A DNA stretch of 29,226 nt, from positions 1 to 29,226 of the forward strand of contig JAGSHA010000007.1 in assembly GCA_023954795.1 (NCBI GenBank). Reading direction: 5' to 3'. The stretch comes from Oceanospirillaceae bacterium. Its GTDB lineage: Bacteria; Pseudomonadota; Gammaproteobacteria; Pseudomonadales; Balneatricaceae. Within the stretch, counting starts at the first letter, position 1. Each line of letters opens with the position of its first letter. Of this stretch, positions 13,656-21,635 are shown piece by piece. The translations under genes were made by a program, and so were the position numbers. A model generated the notes under the pieces. It worked only from the letters and a program-made list of their open reading frames with translations, made no database searches and was not told where the DNA came from.

Positions 13656-15380
13656 TTATTCACCTATGTAGCGCAGGCGTTTCTTCTTTTTGACGTATTC
13701 CAGGTCGACCAACACCAGGCCGTCCACGCAGTAGTTGAAATCCGCATCGACACCAAAGTCGAGAAAACGAACGCCGCCGTCTTCGCATAGATCACTGTAC
13801 TGTTTGTACAAGGTGGGTACGCTGACACCGAGGAATTCCATCTGCTCTTTCATCACGCGGAAGTCGGCTTTGTAATCGCTGCCGTTAAACAGGCGGGCCA
13901 TATTCTGCGCGGTCGCATCGTCCAGCTGATAGGGGGAGAAGGATCTGGCCAGATGCTCGTTGTCTTTGAAGTAGTGGCTATAGAACCAGATCAGCATATC
14001 TTTGGCGGCTTTCGGATACGAGTTGCTCAGACTGACGGGGCCAAACATGTAGCGAATGTCCGGGTTCTTGCGCAGATAGGCGCCAATCCCGTACCAAAGG
14101 TAATCCAGACTACGTTTACCCCAGTATTTCGGCTGTACGAAACTGCGCCCCAGTTCGATTCCGCGTTCGAAGTAGGTATCCATCTGCTCGTTGTAGTTGA
14201 ACAGAGTCGAGCTGTAGAGTTCGTGCTCACCATCACTTTTCAACTTGGAAACTTCAGCCAGACGGTATGCTCCGGCGATCTCCAACTCTTCGTCGTCCCA
14301 GAGAATCAGATGGCGATAGTGTTGGTCATACCGATCCAGATCTTTCTTTTCACCCGTGCCTTCACCAACACAGCGGAATGCAATCTCGCGTAAACGTCCC
14401 ACTTCATTGATAACCGCTGAATCAGCGTGGTAGTCAAACAGGTAGATTTTTTTCCCATCGGAGGTTTCGCCTAATAACTCTGATGACTTCAGTTCTTGCT
14501 TAATTGTTTGACGATCCTGAGGATGGGCAATGGTTTTTTCAGTAATGAATAGCGGGGTACGGCCTTTGGCGATGCGATAAAGATGTTTCTTGAGCAGCTT
14601 ACATTTTTCGGGTGTCGAAACCGGAACGGCGTCCAGCTGGCTGAACGGAATCGGTTCACCCACCTTGAGGGGGATCGATACCGATTTCTTGTTGAACATC
14701 TCCCGAGCCAGTAACAGGGTCGAAAGGTTGCGGTTTACATAGGATGCACTGTAGAAAAGAGATGAGTTTTTTCCGCCAATGAAGGTGGGCAGAATGGGGG
14801 CGTTGGCTTTACGCGCAAACCGGATAAAGCCGCTGTTCCATTTCCCATCTTTGATCCCGGTGACGCCGGCACGGGACACTTCACCGGCAGGAAAGACGAT
14901 GACCGCTTCTTCGTTTTGCAGGCTCTCCACAATACGGGCAATGTCGCGCTTGCGGGTGCTTTTGCCCATGTTATCGACCGGCAAGAACAGGGATTTCAGC
15001 GGATCGAAATTCATCAGAAGATCGTTTGCCACAATCTTCACATCTCGACGGACTTCACCAATCGCCTTGAGCAGTGCTAATCCATCCAATGCGCCCAGAG
15101 GATGATTGGCTACAATCAGAACGCGCCCGCTGGACGGAATGTTCATGCGATCTTTGTTGCTCATGGTATAACTGAAGTTGAAGTAATCCAGTACGCGATC
15201 AATAAATTCGAAGCCGGTGGCATCGGCATTGTCATGCAGAAAATCGTTAATTTCGTTCTCGCGAATCAGCTTACGCAACATAAACAGTGTTGAGCGTTTT
15301 ACCGGAGCAGGTTTCTGCACAAACGTGGGATATTTATGGGTCAGAGCTTTTTCAACGTTGATCACGTTGTATACCTTCAT
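13656..15380 (-). CDS. Bifunctional PlsC-like and GNAT-like acyltransferase (OlsF-like, ornithine-lipid type)
   Basis: From the ATG at 15380 the protein has 574 residues; the frame opens 29 codons earlier, but those residues look non-coding. The N-terminal half is a PlsC/AGPAT domain: VANHPLGALDGLALL (His93 and Asp99), LPVDNMGKSTRKRD, and FPAGEVSR near 163. The C-terminal half (about 320-574) is a GNAT-like acyl transferase of the OlsB/hemolysin type (DSAVINEVGRLREIAFRCVGEGTG, DDEELEIAGAYRLAEV, ELGRSFVQPKYWGKRSLDYLW). This fusion order is that of OlsF, which makes ornithine lipid alone by N- then O-acylation. The predicted product is an ornithine or related aminolipid of the membrane. Substrate amino acid and acyl donor are inferred. 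Confidence 0.75.
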   Translation of the reverse strand: MKVYNVINVEKALTHKYPTFVQKPAPVKRSTLFMLRKLIRENEINDFLHDNADATGFEFIDRVLDYFNFSYTMSNKDRMNIPSSGRVLIVANHPLGALDGLALLKAIGEVRRDVKIVANDLLMNFDPLKSLFLPVDNMGKSTRKRDIARIVESLQNEEAVIVFPAGEVSRAGVTGIKDGKWNSGFIRFARKANAPILPTFIGGKNSSLFYSASYVNRNLSTLLLAREMFNKKSVSIPLKVGEPIPFSQLDAVPVSTPEKCKLLKKHLYRIAKGRTPLFITEKTIAHPQDRQTIKQELKSSELLGETSDGKKIYLFDYHADSAVINEVGRLREIAFRCVGEGTGEKKDLDRYDQHYRHLILWDDEELEIAGAYRLAEVSKLKSDGEHELYSSTLFNYNEQMDTYFERGIELGRSFVQPKYWGKRSLDYLWYGIGAYLRKNPDIRYMFGPVSLSNSYPKAAKDMLIWFYSHYFKDNEHLARSFSPYQLDDATAQNMARLFNGSDYKADFRVMKEQMEFLGVSVPTLYKQYSDLCEDGGVRFLDFGVDADFNYCVDGLVLVDLEYVKKKKRLRYIGE

Positions 15381-15518
15381 CTGTTCGTTTCGTATGAAAA
15401 ATATATGGAAGATTTGTGACTGCTGGTTGACGCAATTCTTACGCTTTGATGACGCTTGGCGGGGCAAGATAAAAAGCGTCTAATGAACGGAAATACGAAA
15501 CGGACAGGAGCAGACTCA

Positions 15519-15827
15519 ATGCAATATGTGGTGGCAAACCGGATTTATGTGGCTGATGGATGGCAGGAAACCTTTGAGGAACGTTTTCGTAAGCGCGCGG
15601 GTGAGATAGACAAACAGCCGGGATTTGTGCGCATGGAAGTACTAAGGCCGGCAAAAGAAGGGACGCCATACATCGTTCATACGCATTGGGCGGATAAAGC
15701 CAGCTTTGACGGCTGGGTGGGCAGTGATGATTTTAAACGCTCTCACGCAAATCCTTTGCCAAAAGAGGCGTTCAGTCAGAAAGGTGGGCTGGAGATGCAC
15801 GAGGTGATTATCTCTACGGATCAGTAA
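15519..15827 (+). CDS. Antibiotic-biosynthesis-monooxygenase fold protein, IsdG-like
   Basis: This 102-residue protein has the ABM dimeric alpha-beta barrel fold. The ATG at 15519 is set by AGGAG eight bases upstream. Asn7 (VVANRI), Trp66 (DGW) and His76 (RSHA) fall exactly where the catalytic Asn/Trp/His triad of IsdG/IsdI-type haem-degrading monooxygenases lies. That makes haem breakdown a specific hypothesis rather than a generic ABM label. No signal peptide is present, so it would act in the cytoplasm. It is divergent from the acyltransferase and followed by dinB after a gap with its own promoter. No haem uptake genes are in the window. Confidence 0.78.
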   Translation: MQYVVANRIYVADGWQETFEERFRKRAGEIDKQPGFVRMEVLRPAKEGTPYIVHTHWADKASFDGWVGSDDFKRSHANPLPKEAFSQKGGLEMHEVIISTDQ

Positions 15828-15847
15828 GCCCTGTTTTACTCCAATAT

Positions 15848-15876
15848 TTGGACAATGCGCTGATTTTGATTATTAT
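15848..15876 (+). promoter_or_regulatory. Sigma-70 promoter of dinB
   Basis: TTGGAC (15848-15853) and TATTAT (15871-15876) are separated by 17 bases, a good -35/-10 pair. The LexA box begins at the next base, so bound repressor would cover the transcription start. Confidence 0.6.
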
Positions 15877-15892
15877 CTGTATAAATATACAG
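15877..15892 (+). promoter_or_regulatory. LexA (SOS) box upstream of dinB
   Basis: The sequence CTGTATAAATATACAG has the perfect CTGT-N8-ACAG form of the gammaproteobacterial LexA operator. It directly follows the -10 box and precedes the dinB start by under 20 bases, so dinB should be induced by DNA damage. Confidence 0.88.
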
Positions 15893-15908
15893 TTAATTGG
15901 TCAGGCGG

Positions 15909-16964
15909 GTGCAGCAGAAAATCATTCATTGCGATTGTGATTGCTTCTTTGCAGCAGTGGAGATGCGGGACAATCCGGCGTTGGCGAATATCCCGATTGC
16001 GGTGGGCGGCAGTTCCGACCGTCGTGGCGTGATCTCCACCTGCAATTACCAGGCGCGGGAATACGGTGTGCGTTCCGCCATGGCCACCGCCCGTGCGATC
16101 AAACTCTGTCCGAATCTCACCGTTATTCCCGGCCATATGGACAAATATCGTCAGGTATCTCAACAGATCATGGCGATCTATCGGGACTACACTGATCTTA
16201 TTGAGCCGCTGTCTCTCGATGAAGCTTTTTTGGACGTCACGGATTCCGAGCACTGTAAAGGCAGTGCCACGCTGATCGCGCAAGAGATTCGTGCACGTAT
16301 CAAAGCTGAAGTGGGGATTACGGTGTCATCCGGTGTTGCGCCCTCCAAGTTCCTCGCAAAAATTGCCAGTGATTGGGATAAACCGGACGGTCTTTACGTG
16401 ATCCGACCCCATGAGGTTGATGCGTTTGTGGAGGTGTTGCCTGTTGAAAAGATTTTTGGGGTGGGAGAGAAAACGGCGGCACGTCTGCACAAGCTGGGCG
16501 TAAAGCAGTGCGGTGATCTGCGCGGTTACACGCTGGCACAGCTCGTAGATCACTTTGGGCGTTTTGGTAAACGCTTATATGAACTCTGCCGCGGTATTGA
16601 TGATCGGCCTGTAAGAGTAAGCAGGGAACGCAAATCAATCAGTGTGGAAAATACCTTCTCGCAGGATCTGCCGGATCTGGAGAGTTGTTTGGTGCATCTG
16701 CCTGAACTGATGCAGAGTCTGGCTTCTCGGTTCGAAAAGCACCGAGAGAAACGCACGGTGAAAGGCGCGGTGGTCAAGATGAAGTTTGCCGATTTCACCC
16801 AAACGACTGTTGAACATGCGTCAGATCAGCCGGATCTGGAGCTGTTTGCCGCGTTGATGCGCGAAGCTTGGGGGCGAGGGTGCAAGCCCGTGCGTTTGTT
16901 AGGTGTCGGTTATAGGTTGGGGCAGTTTCAGCAACGACAGGGAGAGCAGCTCAGCCTGTTGTGA
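15909..16964 (+). CDS. dinB: DNA polymerase IV (Y family), DinB
   Basis: Error-prone translesion polymerase. From the GTG at 15909 it has 351 residues; an in-frame TTG at 15897 is possible but would leave a very short leader. Motifs: IIHCDCDCFFAAVE (first catalytic Asp), YQAREYGVRSAMATARAIKLCP, the SLDEAFLDVT catalytic Asp-Glu pair, HhH LPVEKIFGVGEKTAARLHKLG, the little-finger domain, and a C-terminal EQLSLL matching the beta-clamp binding motif. The first motif has cysteine where most DinB proteins have Ile/Val and Met (usually HIDMDCF), but the catalytic acids are intact. A LexA box controls it. Confidence 0.95.
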   Translation: MQQKIIHCDCDCFFAAVEMRDNPALANIPIAVGGSSDRRGVISTCNYQAREYGVRSAMATARAIKLCPNLTVIPGHMDKYRQVSQQIMAIYRDYTDLIEPLSLDEAFLDVTDSEHCKGSATLIAQEIRARIKAEVGITVSSGVAPSKFLAKIASDWDKPDGLYVIRPHEVDAFVEVLPVEKIFGVGEKTAARLHKLGVKQCGDLRGYTLAQLVDHFGRFGKRLYELCRGIDDRPVRVSRERKSISVENTFSQDLPDLESCLVHLPELMQSLASRFEKHREKRTVKGAVVKMKFADFTQTTVEHASDQPDLELFAALMREAWGRGCKPVRLLGVGYRLGQFQQRQGEQLSLL

Positions 16965-16978
16965 GGACGGGGGTGTTG

Positions 16979-17530
16979 ATGAATATTCAAGCATTACAAA
17001 CAGAATATGAAGCGCTGGTCATCGGTGATAAACACCGGGACGAACAGATTGGCCGCCGGTGTTGTGCGTTGGCGATTGAAGCATTGCGCAACCACAGCTA
17101 TGGCATCGGAGCAGTATTGACTGATGACCACGGTGATATCTTGGTCGAAGGTTATAACCGGGTCTTCGAGCAACACTTTCGGGCTGCCGCGCATGCAGAG
17201 ATGGAGTTGTTGGATGCATTCGAAACACAATATCCGGACTATGGTGATCGCAGCGAACTGACGCTAGTGGTGTCACTCGAACCTTGTCCGATGTGCTTTG
17301 CCCGAATTCTGGCCAGTGGGATTGGGCGGGTGCGCTATCTGGCGAAAGATAATGATGGCGGCATGGCGCATCGCGTGCGTCACCTGCCCGCCGCATGGCG
17401 AAATCTTGCCAGTTTGGGTGATTATGGCGCTGCAGACGTCAGTCGCCCGTTACGCGAATTTGCCGCTAAACTCGCCGAATTCGCCGTATTTGAGAAAAGA
17501 AAACGTCTAATTCAGCAAATCCGCGGGTGA
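16979..17530 (+). CDS. Cytidine/deoxycytidylate deaminase-family nucleoside deaminase
   Basis: A 183-residue zinc deaminase. The ATG at 16979 is preferred over the GTG that overlaps the dinB stop. Zinc and catalytic motifs are HAEMELL near residue 68 (His ligand and catalytic Glu) and SLEPCPMCFARIL near residue 100 (two Cys ligands). RVRYLAKDNDGGMAHR follows, as in TadA/guanine-deaminase-like members. The C-terminal 45 residues are an extension beyond the minimal fold. The substrate cannot be assigned; the protein is longer than and distinct from standard TadA. It lies 14 bases after dinB and may share its SOS-controlled transcript. Confidence 0.8.
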   Translation: MNIQALQTEYEALVIGDKHRDEQIGRRCCALAIEALRNHSYGIGAVLTDDHGDILVEGYNRVFEQHFRAAAHAEMELLDAFETQYPDYGDRSELTLVVSLEPCPMCFARILASGIGRVRYLAKDNDGGMAHRVRHLPAAWRNLASLGDYGAADVSRPLREFAAKLAEFAVFEKRKRLIQQIRG

Positions 17531-17554
17531 TATGCTGCGAGTGCAAAGGTGTTC

Positions 17555-17563
17555 TGATATACT
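17555..17563 (+). promoter_or_regulatory. Extended -10 promoter candidate for the SulP gene
   Basis: TGATATACT contains an extended TG-N motif and the -10 box TATACT, 45 bases before the SulP start. No good -35 is visible, as is common for extended -10 promoters. Confidence 0.45.
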
Positions 17564-17608
17564 CGCGCCCTTTTTCCAAACTGCATAAAAATTGCGCAGA
17601 GAGTCTCA

Positions 17609-19165
17609 ATGTTTCAACTGATTGCTTCACGCACAAGTAGCCTGAAAAGTGATGTCCTTTCCGGTCTGACGGTCGCGCTGGCATTGGTACCGGAGGCGGT
17701 TGCATTCGCCTTTGTTGCTGGTGTTGAGCCGCTGGTCGGACTGTACGCTGCCTTCATGGTAGGCCTGATCACCGCAGCCATTGGTGGTCGTCCAGGTATG
17801 ATTTCCGGTGCAACCGGCGCACTGGCGGTCGTTATGGTCAGCCTGGTGGCGCTGCACGGTGTGGAATATCTGTTTGCGACAGTGGTCCTGATGGGTATTT
17901 TCCAGATAATGGCGGGGGCTTTCCGCTTGGGTAAGTTTATCCGTCTGGTACCGCATCCGGTGATGCTGGGTTTTGTGAACGGTCTGGCGATCGTCATCTT
18001 CCTGGCACAGATGAAGCAGTTCCAGTTTCTGGATGAAAGCACGGGTGAGCTGGCGTGGTTGCAGGGTAATCAGATGTACCTGATGCTAGGTCTGGTTGCG
18101 TTGACCATGGCGATCATTCATTTCCTGCCTAAGCTGACTAAAGCGCTGCCATCTTCACTGGTGGCGATTGTGACGGTGGCTGCACTGGTAATCGGATTAG
18201 ATTTGGATGCACGTAACGTTCAGGACGTCTTGCGTGATATGTCCGGTGATCCACTGGCGACAATCGCAGGTGGTTTCCCAGAGTTCCATATTCCAATGGT
18301 TCCGATCTCACTGGAAACGCTGCAAATCATCGTACCTTACGCATTGATTCTGGCGGCGATTGGTCTGATTGAATCCCTCCTGACACTGACGCTGATTGAT
18401 GAGATCACCGATACGCGCGGACGTGGTAATAAGGAATGTGTCGGCCAGGGCGTTGCGAACGTGGCGACGGGCTTCTTTGGTGGTATGGGCGGTTGCGCGA
18501 TGATTGGCCAGAGTATGATTAATATCAACTCCGGTGGGCGTGGTCGAATGTCCGGTATCTCTGCAGCGTTGTTCCTGCTGGCCTTCATCTTAGTCGGTTC
18601 TGCACTGATCGAAATGATTCCGGTAGCAGCGCTGATCGGTGTAATGTTCATGGTCGTACTGGGGACGTTCGAATGGGCGAGCTTCCGTCTGTTGGGTCGT
18701 ATCCCGCTGTCCGACACTCTGGTGGGTATCACTGTTGCGGTCGTGACTGTGCTGACCGATCTGGCGATTGCGGTCATCGTGGGTGTGATTATGTCTGCGC
18801 TGGTATTTGCGTGGAAACATGCCAAGCAGATGGACTTCACGGTTCAGGGTGATGATAAGCAGAAGGTTTATCTGCCAAATGGTCCGCTGTTCTTTGGTTC
18901 CATTCAGACCTTCCGTGATCAATTTGATCCGGCTAGCGATCCAGATGATGTCATTGTTGATTTCGCAAACTGCCGCGTCATGGATCACTCAGGCCTGGAA
19001 GCGATCGATTCACTGGCTGACCGCTACATGAAAGCGGGCAAAGAGCTGCATATTCGTCACCTGAGCCCGGAGTGTCGTGACCTGCTGCGCAAAGCCGGTA
19101 ATCTGGTGGAAGTAAATGTGATCGAAGATCCTAAATATAAAGTGGCGACCGATACGCTGGCATAA
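17609..19165 (+). CDS. SulP-family (SLC26) anion transporter
   Basis: A 518-residue inner-membrane transporter with about ten to twelve membrane segments over residues 15-400 and a C-terminal cytoplasmic STAS domain from about 410 (NGPLFFGSIQTF, DDVIVDFANCRVMDHSGLEAID). SulP signatures near the N-terminus are SGLTVALALVPEAVAFAFVAGVEPLVGLYAAF and ISGATGALAVV; the mid-protein GFFGGMGGCAMIGQSMININSGGR is also typical. Members carry sulfate, bicarbonate or dicarboxylates. The substrate cannot be told here, and no cys genes or carbonic anhydrase are adjacent. It is a single-gene unit with its own promoter and terminator. Confidence 0.92.
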   Translation: MFQLIASRTSSLKSDVLSGLTVALALVPEAVAFAFVAGVEPLVGLYAAFMVGLITAAIGGRPGMISGATGALAVVMVSLVALHGVEYLFATVVLMGIFQIMAGAFRLGKFIRLVPHPVMLGFVNGLAIVIFLAQMKQFQFLDESTGELAWLQGNQMYLMLGLVALTMAIIHFLPKLTKALPSSLVAIVTVAALVIGLDLDARNVQDVLRDMSGDPLATIAGGFPEFHIPMVPISLETLQIIVPYALILAAIGLIESLLTLTLIDEITDTRGRGNKECVGQGVANVATGFFGGMGGCAMIGQSMININSGGRGRMSGISAALFLLAFILVGSALIEMIPVAALIGVMFMVVLGTFEWASFRLLGRIPLSDTLVGITVAVVTVLTDLAIAVIVGVIMSALVFAWKHAKQMDFTVQGDDKQKVYLPNGPLFFGSIQTFRDQFDPASDPDDVIVDFANCRVMDHSGLEAIDSLADRYMKAGKELHIRHLSPECRDLLRKAGNLVEVNVIEDPKYKVATDTLA

Positions 19166-19187
19166 GCCGGGTTGCATCGCCGTTTAT

Positions 19188-19220
19188 AAAAAGCCGCTCC
19201 TTTCGGGGAGCGGCTTTTTT
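19188..19220 (+). terminator. Rho-independent terminator of the SulP gene
   Basis: GCCGCTCC and GGAGCGGC form an eight-pair GC-rich stem flanked by an A-run before and TTTTTT after (19215-19220). It can also work for the minus strand, where the LpxR-like gene ends at 19236. Confidence 0.92.
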
Positions 19221-19235
19221 GTGCCTACTCAAAGG

Positions 19236-20432
19236 CTAGAATTCAAAGCTATAACTCAGCGACATTGCGCCGTAGTTGTGTCCTTCCGGCTGTCCTTTGA
19301 ATTCACGACTGCGGTGTACCCGTGAGAAAGAGAACTTTGCGCCACGGTATAACACTGCCCAGCCCACAATCACTTCACCGACAAACGGTTCTTTATCGAC
19401 AGAATGGCTGTCGCTGAACGTGTTGCCGTCTAAGAAGATATCATGCAGTACATAACGGCCATCAGCGGCGATAAACAGGTGTGCCCCAATACTGTTGTCG
19501 CGGCTGGAGCTGCTGAAGCGTGCATCGGTTGGATCGGGCGCGCTGTTATCGCCTCCCGGGCGCAGTGCCGAGGTGCCAAAATCGCCGGGTAGGTGCCAGC
19601 CCAGGCGAAATTCTGCCCCCGCGTTGGCATAGGTGGCGACATTACCCAGGCTGCCACCTGCGTGAAAAATGGTGTCGTAGGAGAGTACGCCGGTCAGAGG
19701 TTTGGGGGCATAACGGTACTTCAGCTCATGCACAAGCTGTAACCCCAATTCGTTTTCCAGCTGATTGTCCCAACCCTGAAACTTATCAAAGCCGCGCAGA
19801 TCATGGATGAAATCCTGTGCTTCCTGTCCCAGTGCTGCGGGGCCGACAATGCCTATGTTTAGCTCGGTCGTGCGCAAAATATTCTTGCTGCGGCTCTGGT
19901 AGGCCAGCCCGCTGTATAACCAGCCTGCATAGGGGCGATCATCGGGATCAACGGTTGTGCGGTTGATGTCATTAGGGGTGTAGATCTGCTGACCAAAAGT
20001 GATGATCAGGTTACGTTGTACCTTCTCGCTATTCGTTGTTTCGGCATCCAGAAAAGGGAGATATTGGTTTACGCCTAAAACCCAGTCTGGCAAGCAATCA
20101 TCCGTGAGGAAGTTGTCCACATTGGGGGAGACAAGAGAAACACGGATACCGTTGGTGTAATTGCGGTCGGTTTCAGTGAACAGGTCATTATCGAGGTAGA
20201 AGTTGGCAGTCCACGGATCTTTTTCGTTATCCAGTTTGCTGCGGCACTCGGTATCATTCGCGAATGCTGGCATAGCACTGCTGAGCAGCAGTGCAGTGAT
20301 CAGCGGAAGAGATCGCGTGGCCGACGTCGGCTTTTGATCAGTTTCCAGGTGATGACTAACAGTATTGAGAACAGAATCAGGGCTTGTTCCGGAATACTCA
20401 GCCCGATAAAGGTCCAATGGCTTACGTTGCAC
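19236..20432 (-). CDS. LpxR-family outer-membrane protein (lipid A 3'-O-deacylase type, DUF2219)
   Basis: A 398-residue protein ending in an aromatic outer-membrane beta-strand (AMSLSYSFEF). LpxR/DUF2219 signatures are FYLDNDLFTETDRNYTNGIRVSLVSP, DPDDRPYAGWLYSGLAY and ELNIGIVGPAALGQEAQDFIHDL; the Asn-Asp of the active-site strand is present. LpxR removes the 3'-acyloxyacyl chain of lipid A in a calcium-dependent reaction. The start is unusual. The GTG at 20432 has GAGGAG seven bases upstream but gives about 44 residues before the hydrophobic signal core (PLITALLLSSAMPAFA). No ATG, GTG or TTG lies closer to that core. It overlaps the DsbB-like gene by 133 bases. Confidence 0.8.
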   Translation of the reverse strand: MQRKPLDLYRAEYSGTSPDSVLNTVSHHLETDQKPTSATRSLPLITALLLSSAMPAFANDTECRSKLDNEKDPWTANFYLDNDLFTETDRNYTNGIRVSLVSPNVDNFLTDDCLPDWVLGVNQYLPFLDAETTNSEKVQRNLIITFGQQIYTPNDINRTTVDPDDRPYAGWLYSGLAYQSRSKNILRTTELNIGIVGPAALGQEAQDFIHDLRGFDKFQGWDNQLENELGLQLVHELKYRYAPKPLTGVLSYDTIFHAGGSLGNVATYANAGAEFRLGWHLPGDFGTSALRPGGDNSAPDPTDARFSSSSRDNSIGAHLFIAADGRYVLHDIFLDGNTFSDSHSVDKEPFVGEVIVGWAVLYRGAKFSFSRVHRSREFKGQPEGHNYGAMSLSYSFEF

Positions 20433-20848
20433 TCGCTGGCTCCTCGAAAGATTGAGATCAGTGTTTCAGCAGAGGGCATTGTATCAAAGAGCTGATCGAC
20501 ATTGAGATTACAATTTACAGCTGTTGATGAATTGATCAGTTGCTGGTGAATCCAGACATGTTTCAGCGTTGTAGCGATCCCCGCGAGCGTCATTAGAAAA
20601 CCAACAACGCCGTATAGCCGTTGACCGGTGCTGCCTGGATTATGCAGGTACGCGAGCAGAAAAATTGATGCGACCGATAAGGTGATCAATTGGGTTAATG
20701 AACAGAGGATACAGGGCTCCAGAGCCAACTGTTCCTGCAGGTAGGCGGTGGTGAAGGCTATTGCACTTGCGCAGACAATAAACCCCAAGCCATTCAGGCG
20801 TCGATAGTTGTACTTCGTCGTACCGACAAAACCACTCATGGAAGACAT
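20300..20848 (-). CDS. DsbB-like disulfide bond formation protein
   Basis: A 182-residue inner-membrane protein with four predicted membrane helices and the two periplasmic cysteine pairs of DsbB. The quinone-proximal CILC motif is at residues 46-49 (LALEPCILCSLTQ). A second pair spans the AVNC and ASEC cysteines in the loop before WTFIGLSIPEQALILF, a classic DsbB segment. It should reoxidise a DsbA-type oxidant using quinone. There are two ATGs (20848 and 20839), neither with a strong ribosome-binding site. Its 3' end encodes, in another frame, the start of the LpxR-like protein. The pair is expected to be co-transcribed; DsbB activity could serve outer-membrane protein folding. Confidence 0.85.
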   Translation of the reverse strand: MSSMSGFVGTTKYNYRRLNGLGFIVCASAIAFTTAYLQEQLALEPCILCSLTQLITLSVASIFLLAYLHNPGSTGQRLYGVVGFLMTLAGIATTLKHVWIHQQLINSSTAVNCNLNVDQLFDTMPSAETLISIFRGASECNVSHWTFIGLSIPEQALILFSILLVITWKLIKSRRRPRDLFR

Positions 20849-21164
20849 CCAGTTTATTTATTATGTACTGTCCGTATATTCGGACTTTTATCAAAAACCG
20901 TTGTGTAGTATTTAAACAACGGTTTTAAACCCTGTGTAACAAAAACTGCCGAGCAGAGACCATACAGGCCAAGTATTGAAGTTTTTTGAATGCTTGGTGT
21001 ATGAATTTGCTTTTGTATAAGAATATGACACAAAGTTACCGCGGATTATTTGTTGTAGTCAACGGGTAACAATTAAACGTTTGATTTAAGTCGGTTGTAA
21101 CGAACAGGCATAAAAAAGGCCTCAAATAGAGGCCCTTTTTCAATAACGGATTAACTTGGTTTCA
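20849..21164. other. AT-rich intergenic region with several dyads
   Basis: These 316 bases hold no supported gene. Dyads present: GTCCG/CGGAC around 20868-20883; AAAACCGTTGT (20894-20904) with ACAACGGTTTT (20916-20926), a perfect 11-pair stem; CCAAGTATT (20969-20977) with AATGCTTGG (20989-20997), nine pairs with one G-T; and GTTACC/GGTAAC around 21035-21070. The terminator at 21112-21140 closes the far side. The region must carry the promoter of the dsbB-lpxR pair and may encode a small RNA. Confidence 0.4.
21112..21140. terminator. Bidirectional terminator downstream of the MazG-like gene
   Basis: GGCCTC (21118-21123) and GAGGCC (21129-21134) form a GC stem with a five-base loop. A6 precedes it and T5 follows, so it works on both strands. 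It ends the minus-strand operon whose last stop is at 21165. Confidence 0.88.
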
Positions 21165-21635
21165 TTAGCCGAGTTTTGGCTCATGCCAGTTGATGTTTTT
21201 CAGAAATTTATGCGCAGGATAGAATTTGCTGTCTTTACCGTTTTGGTCTTTAGCTGACTTAATGAACGCTTTTGGTAGCTCGCCTCCAGCATATACTTCG
21301 ATACCGATTTCGTTTTCGTAGTAGGCCAATGTCTGGGCAATTTCGTCTTCGGTTTTACACAGTTTCGAGAGGTTACTCTCCTGTACCGCAGCCATATCAG
21401 CGTCTGCGTCGATACCCAGGATATGCGCCATGCCGTAGGTTGTTACCAAAACGTCGGCGATTGCATCACGGACTTCGGTGACGTCCTGTTTTTCGATACC
21501 TTCAACCAACTCGGCCAGTTCTTCCTGAATCAGGTGCAGTTGTTTCGCTGCTTTTTCCCAGTTTGGTGTTCCGTATTCACCTTTCTGGTTGCCAAAAACA
21601 GTGTTCAGAAAAGATACGTCGGTAAAGTTGCTCAT
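21165..21635 (-). CDS. MazG-like / phosphoribosyl-ATP-pyrophosphohydrolase-like NTP pyrophosphohydrolase
   Basis: A 156-residue all-alpha NTP pyrophosphohydrolase. Helix motifs that bind Mg and nucleotide are visible: QLHLIQEELAELVEGIEKQD (EExxE type) and EVRDAIADVLVTTYGMAHILGID (the conserved Asp pair), followed by a longer C-terminal tail with KFYPAHKFLKNINW. It is too divergent from HisE to be the histidine enzyme; removal of non-canonical or modified dNTPs is the usual role of such proteins. Its start overlaps the desulfurase stop (ATGA), so the two are translated together. Substrate is unknown. Confidence 0.78.
   Translation of the reverse strand: MSNFTDVSFLNTVFGNQKGEYGTPNWEKAAKQLHLIQEELAELVEGIEKQDVTEVRDAIADVLVTTYGMAHILGIDADADMAAVQESNLSKLCKTEDEIAQTLAYYENEIGIEVYAGGELPKAFIKSAKDQNGKDSKFYPAHKFLKNINWHEPKLG

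Noticed and set aside
13953..14393. A 146-codon plus-strand open frame opposite the OlsF-like gene
   Set aside because: Fully antisense to the conserved GNAT-like domain, with no supporting signal.
18337..18840. A 167-codon minus-strand open frame opposite the SulP gene
   Set aside because: Its Ser/Thr/Ile/Pro-rich composition is what the reverse complement of membrane-helix codons gives; no start signal is present.
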